Assembly (NCBI RefSeq): GCF_900103805.1
Contig: NZ_FNIB01000001.1
Span: forward strand, 248,001 to 312,000
Reading direction: 5' to 3'
DNA length: 64,000 bases
Source: Cryobacterium flavum
GTDB lineage: Bacteria > Actinomycetota > Actinomycetes > Actinomycetales > Microbacteriaceae
The notes beneath the pieces are model-generated. The model was not told the DNA's origin. It made no database searches and saw nothing but the letters and a program-made list of their open reading frames with translations. Position numbers and translations under genes: made by a program. This document shows, piece after piece, positions 61,655 to 64,000 of this stretch. Each line of letters starts with the position of its first letter. Within the stretch, counting starts at the first letter, position 1.

Positions 61655-62839
61655 CTAGTGGAAGGCGCTGACCCCGGTCAGGTCGCGACCGATGAGCAAC
61701 GACTGGATGCTCTCGGTGCCCTCGTAGGTGTGGATGGACTCGATGTCGGCAAGGTGCCGAATGACGTGGTTCTCCAGCAGGATGCCGTTGCCGCCGAGCA
61801 TGTCGCGGGCGAGGGAGGCGAGCGAACGCGCAGCGCGGGTGTTGTGGAACTTGGCGAGGCTGGCCTGGATGGGCCGCAGGGTGCCGGCGGCGTCCAGTTC
61901 GGCCAGCCGAATACAGTGCAGCTGCATCGAGGTGAGCTCGGAGAGCATGAGGGTGAGCCGCTCCTGAACGATCTGAAAACCGGCAATCGGCTTGCCGAAC
62001 TGCACGCGCTGCTGCGCATAGTTGAGGGCAGCCTCAAACACGGCTGTGGCGTGACCGAGCGCCGACCAGGCGACCCCGAGCCGGGTCGCGAACAGAACGA
62101 CTGCCGTGTCTTTGAAGGTGTGGGTGCCGGGCAGAACAGCGTCGAGGGGAATCCGCACATCGGTCAGGGTGATGCGCGCCTGGTGTACCGCGCGCAGCGA
62201 ACCTTTGCCGAGCATCGTCTCGCCGCGGTAGCCGGGCAGGGCCTGGTCGACCAGGAAGCCGCGTACATTGCCGTCGTCTTCGCGGGCCCAGACCACGGTG
62301 ACGTCGCCGACCGAGCCGTTGCCGATCCACTTCTTCTCGCCGTTGATAACCCATTCGTCGCCGTCGCGGTGTGCGGTGGTCTCGAGGCCCACCGAGTCCG
62401 AGCCGTGGTCGGGTTCGGTCAGGGCAAAGGCACCCAGCTTCTCGGCGCGGGCCAGCGGCACCAGCCAGGTGGCCTTTTGCTCGTCGCTGCCGAACATGGC
62501 GATACTGCGCAGGGCGAGCCCGCCCTGCACGGCCACGACGGTGCCCATCGAGCCGTCGCCGCGGGAGATCTCCATGTTCACCAGGCCGGCCGCGAGCGGG
62601 GACATGGGGGTGAGGCCCGGCCCCTCGACTCCGTCGGTGAGCAGATTGAGTTCGCCCAGGCGGCGAGCCAGGTGCAACGGGTACTCCGCCTTGTCCCAGG
62701 CCTCGCTCAGCTCGTCGAGGGTCTCCACCGCGAAGGTGCGAGCCCGGCTCCAGAACGCTCGATCAGCTTCGGGCACATCGGCGAAAACACCGTAGTAGTC
62801 GGTGTCGAGCGGGGCGGAGACATCGTAATCGGGCATCAT
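61655..62839 (-). CDS. Acyl-CoA dehydrogenase (glutaryl-CoA dehydrogenase-like)
   Basis: In this 394-residue FAD enzyme GAFALTEPDHGSDSVGLETTAHRDG (about 141-165) is the flavin and substrate loop, EKKWIGNGSVGDV the middle beta domain, and the catalytic glutamate is in HTYEGTESIQSL (about 377). The family includes glutaryl-CoA and short-chain acyl-CoA dehydrogenases. Its promoter region carries two TetR-type operators (62877-62913), and the TetR gene lies directly upstream, so it forms a regulated pair with the acyl-CoA synthetase. Confidence 0.92.
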   Translation of the reverse strand: MMPDYDVSAPLDTDYYGVFADVPEADRAFWSRARTFAVETLDELSEAWDKAEYPLHLARRLGELNLLTDGVEGPGLTPMSPLAAGLVNMEISRGDGSMGTVVAVQGGLALRSIAMFGSDEQKATWLVPLARAEKLGAFALTEPDHGSDSVGLETTAHRDGDEWVINGEKKWIGNGSVGDVTVVWAREDDGNVRGFLVDQALPGYRGETMLGKGSLRAVHQARITLTDVRIPLDAVLPGTHTFKDTAVVLFATRLGVAWSALGHATAVFEAALNYAQQRVQFGKPIAGFQIVQERLTLMLSELTSMQLHCIRLAELDAAGTLRPIQASLAKFHNTRAARSLASLARDMLGGNGILLENHVIRHLADIESIHTYEGTESIQSLLIGRDLTGVSAFH

Positions 62840-62876
62840 TGCCTTTCGCAGTAGCAGGTGTGACTTCAGTTCTATC

Positions 62877-62913
62877 TGACACTGAGTCTCACGTCAAGTG
62901 ACACTTGGTGTCA
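62877..62913. promoter_or_regulatory. Tandem TetR-type operators upstream of the acyl-CoA dehydrogenase
   Basis: TGACACTTGGTGTCA (62899-62913) is a perfect palindrome with 6-bp arms and a 3-base spacer. TGACACTGAGTCTCA (62877-62891) is the same site with one arm mismatch. The centres are 22 bases apart (two helical turns). The right-hand site overlaps the tetR stop codon, and the pair sits 38-74 bases before the dehydrogenase start. Confidence 0.7.
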
Positions 62914-63648
62914 AATTGCTGTGGATCGAAGTCGGTTCTCGATCACGCGGGCGACGTCTGCCGGCAGGGCAGAGGCGGAAAAGACCGCGACGAGCAGCTC
63001 GCTCGCGCCCCTGGCCGATTCGCCGACGGGTGCAAAGCGATTGCGCACGGCGTGCAGCTGCGCCGCCAGACCGGCCGAATCGAGCACCGCGCTGGCGTCG
63101 ATGGCGCGAATCATGCGCCGCAACTCGAAGTTGTGCGTGGCCGTGACGGCCGCCGCAAATTGAATCGCCACCACCGGGTCGACACCCGGCAGACAGCGGC
63201 GCAGATAGGCCGAGAACGTTTTCTCGTAGCGGGACACCATCACCGTTTCGCGGTCGCGCAGAACGGATGTCTGGCGCACGACCAGGTCGCGCACCCGCAC
63301 GATCTCGAGGCGCTCCCGAAACCGCTCGAATACGAGCGCGGCCGCATCGCAGACGGCCAGCCAGGGGTCGGGGTGCTCTGTGGCGAAAAACTCGTCGATC
63401 TGCTCGAGCAACTCGTCGTGGTCGGCGAAGATCACATCGTCTTTCGAGCGGAACTGACGAAAGAAGGTGCTGCGGGAGACGCCAGCGGCTGCGGCGATCT
63501 GCGCGGTACTGGTGGCTTCGTAGCCCTGGGCCTGAAACAGGCTGACAGCGATGTCGGCGACGGCCACGCGGCCGCGGGCATCCGTTTGGTGGGGGGCCGA
63601 ATCGCGCGCGCGATCTGTGGACGCGGTGGGTGCAGACGGATCAGACAT
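62911..63648 (-). CDS. TetR-family regulator of the acyl-CoA genes
   Basis: In this 245-residue protein the helix-turn-helix is about residues 35-80 (VAVADIAVSLFQAQGYEATS, AQIAAAAGVSRSTFFRQFRSK). The ATG at 63648 (SDPSAPTAST) is preferred to one 19 codons upstream. It is transcribed toward the dehydrogenase gene 71 bases downstream, with the operators in and after its 3' end, so it probably represses the fatty-acid pair in response to an acyl-CoA. Confidence 0.88.
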   Translation of the reverse strand: MSDPSAPTASTDRARDSAPHQTDARGRVAVADIAVSLFQAQGYEATSTAQIAAAAGVSRSTFFRQFRSKDDVIFADHDELLEQIDEFFATEHPDPWLAVCDAAALVFERFRERLEIVRVRDLVVRQTSVLRDRETVMVSRYEKTFSAYLRRCLPGVDPVVAIQFAAAVTATHNFELRRMIRAIDASAVLDSAGLAAQLHAVRNRFAPVGESARGASELLVAVFSASALPADVARVIENRLRSTAI

Positions 63649-63708
63649 GGTCTGGCGAAAGTAGCACGGAATGAGGTGGGCGGACGCCGGGGAGTGCCGG
63701 CCCAAAGT

Positions 63709-63780
63709 GGACGGGGCCCAGGCCCCGTCCGTGGGCCCAGTTTATAGCCTGGGCCCCGGGACCGGGCCTGGGCCCCGTCC
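63709..63780. repeat. Long GC-rich inverted repeat
   Basis: GGACGGGGCCCAGGCC (63709-63724) is repeated as its exact reverse complement at 63765-63780, and the 40 bases between contain further GGGCCC-centred self-complementary words. The whole can fold into one large, very stable hairpin. It lies 61 bases upstream of the tetR start in the divergent region. Confidence 0.7.
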
Positions 63781-63881
63781 CAGTGGAAGGCGGGCGGGGG
63801 GACGGGCGAATGCACAAGGTTTCCATAAGGCCTACATCGCACTCTTACAGCATTCGCTCACCCTGAAGAGATAGGTGCGTC

Positions 63882-64000
63882 ATGAGCAGGTTCGAAGGTC
63901 AAGGAATCGTTCGCAGCACGAGAAATACAACCGGAATGCGAGGTAGCCCACCGCCCAACGGCGTTGGAAGACCGAAGAGCGCCTTCCGCAGGACCACTCG
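63882..64000 (+). CDS. Possible 5' end of a gene cut by the window edge
   Basis: An ATG at 63882 opens a frame that remains open to the end of the window (at least 39 codons, SRFEGQGIVRSTRNTTGMRG). The product so far is basic and unrecognisable, and the upstream AGAGATAGGTG is only a weak ribosome site. It may be chance. Confidence 0.25.
   Translation, partial: MSRFEGQGIVRSTRNTTGMRGSPPPNGVGRPKSAFRRTT

Noticed and set aside
60097..62854. Long plus-strand frames opposite the acyl-CoA synthetase and dehydrogenase
   Set aside because: Antisense shadows without homology or start signals.
1..64000. CRISPR array or rRNA genes
   Set aside because: No regularly spaced short repeats and no rRNA-like stretch were seen anywhere in the window.

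Overview
The window is high-GC, densely packed DNA from an actinobacterium. Gene families (mycofactocin genes, mycofactocin-coupled SDRs, OpuC-type transporter, PucR and MHS/DHA2 transporters) and the frequent GCATCC/GGATGC words in coding DNA suggest a Microbacteriaceae-like genome. The genus cannot be fixed from the sequence alone.

Layout. 1-3 kb: a tRNA-Leu(CAG) with its terminator, then a frameshifted DDE transposase and a tyrosine-recombinase fragment. 2.9-5.2 kb: an overlapping three-gene unit of a 42-aa membrane peptide, an SSS-family symporter and an unknown 196-aa protein. 5.3-6.7 kb: a DNA/RNA endonuclease and serine-recombinase debris. 6.8-10.6 kb: a complete betaine/choline-type ABC importer on the minus strand. 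10.8-11.5 kb: stacked remnants of a tyrosine recombinase, a second mftG and an IS3-type OrfA.

11.5-24.0 kb is the centrepiece, a complete mycofactocin cluster. Minus-strand genes run mftA, mftB, mftC, three tandem mycofactocin-coupled SDRs, a MoxR-type AAA+ ATPase, a VWA protein, then mftD, mftE and mftF. The regulator mftR and the oxidoreductase mftG run the other way from the mftA-mftR intergenic region. MftA-F make the redox cofactor, the SDRs are its likely clients, MftG would reoxidise it and MftR control it. The MoxR/VWA pair inside the operon is not one of the named Mft genes and is the best lead for something new.

24.1-27.4 kb reads as a decayed composite transposon. Two same-strand IS30-family remnants, each ending in a 50-bp terminal repeat (46/50 matching, inverted with respect to each other), bracket an acyl-CoA ligase of different base composition and an 81-aa protein.

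27.4-44.3 kb is a nitrogen-compound catabolic island: PucR regulator, GABA aminotransferase, aldehyde dehydrogenase, XRE-cupin regulator, nitrilase-family amidase, NCS1 transporter, guanidinobutyrase/agmatinase-type ureohydrolase, a polyamine-type ABC importer, two flavin amine oxidases and a double Lrp regulator. Together they fit import and oxidation of agmatine, arginine or putrescine through 4-guanidinobutyrate and GABA to succinate.

44.6-64.0 kb is more ordinary chromosome: a cytochrome b561-like protein, an EI24/CysZ-like protein, valine-catabolic mmsB-mmsA with a divergent LysR and an MHS transporter, a DHA2 drug transporter, a decayed LysR/EamA pair, a UvrA-like ATPase, two CNNM/CBS proteins, and an acyl-CoA synthetase and acyl-CoA dehydrogenase with a TetR regulator and clear tandem operators.
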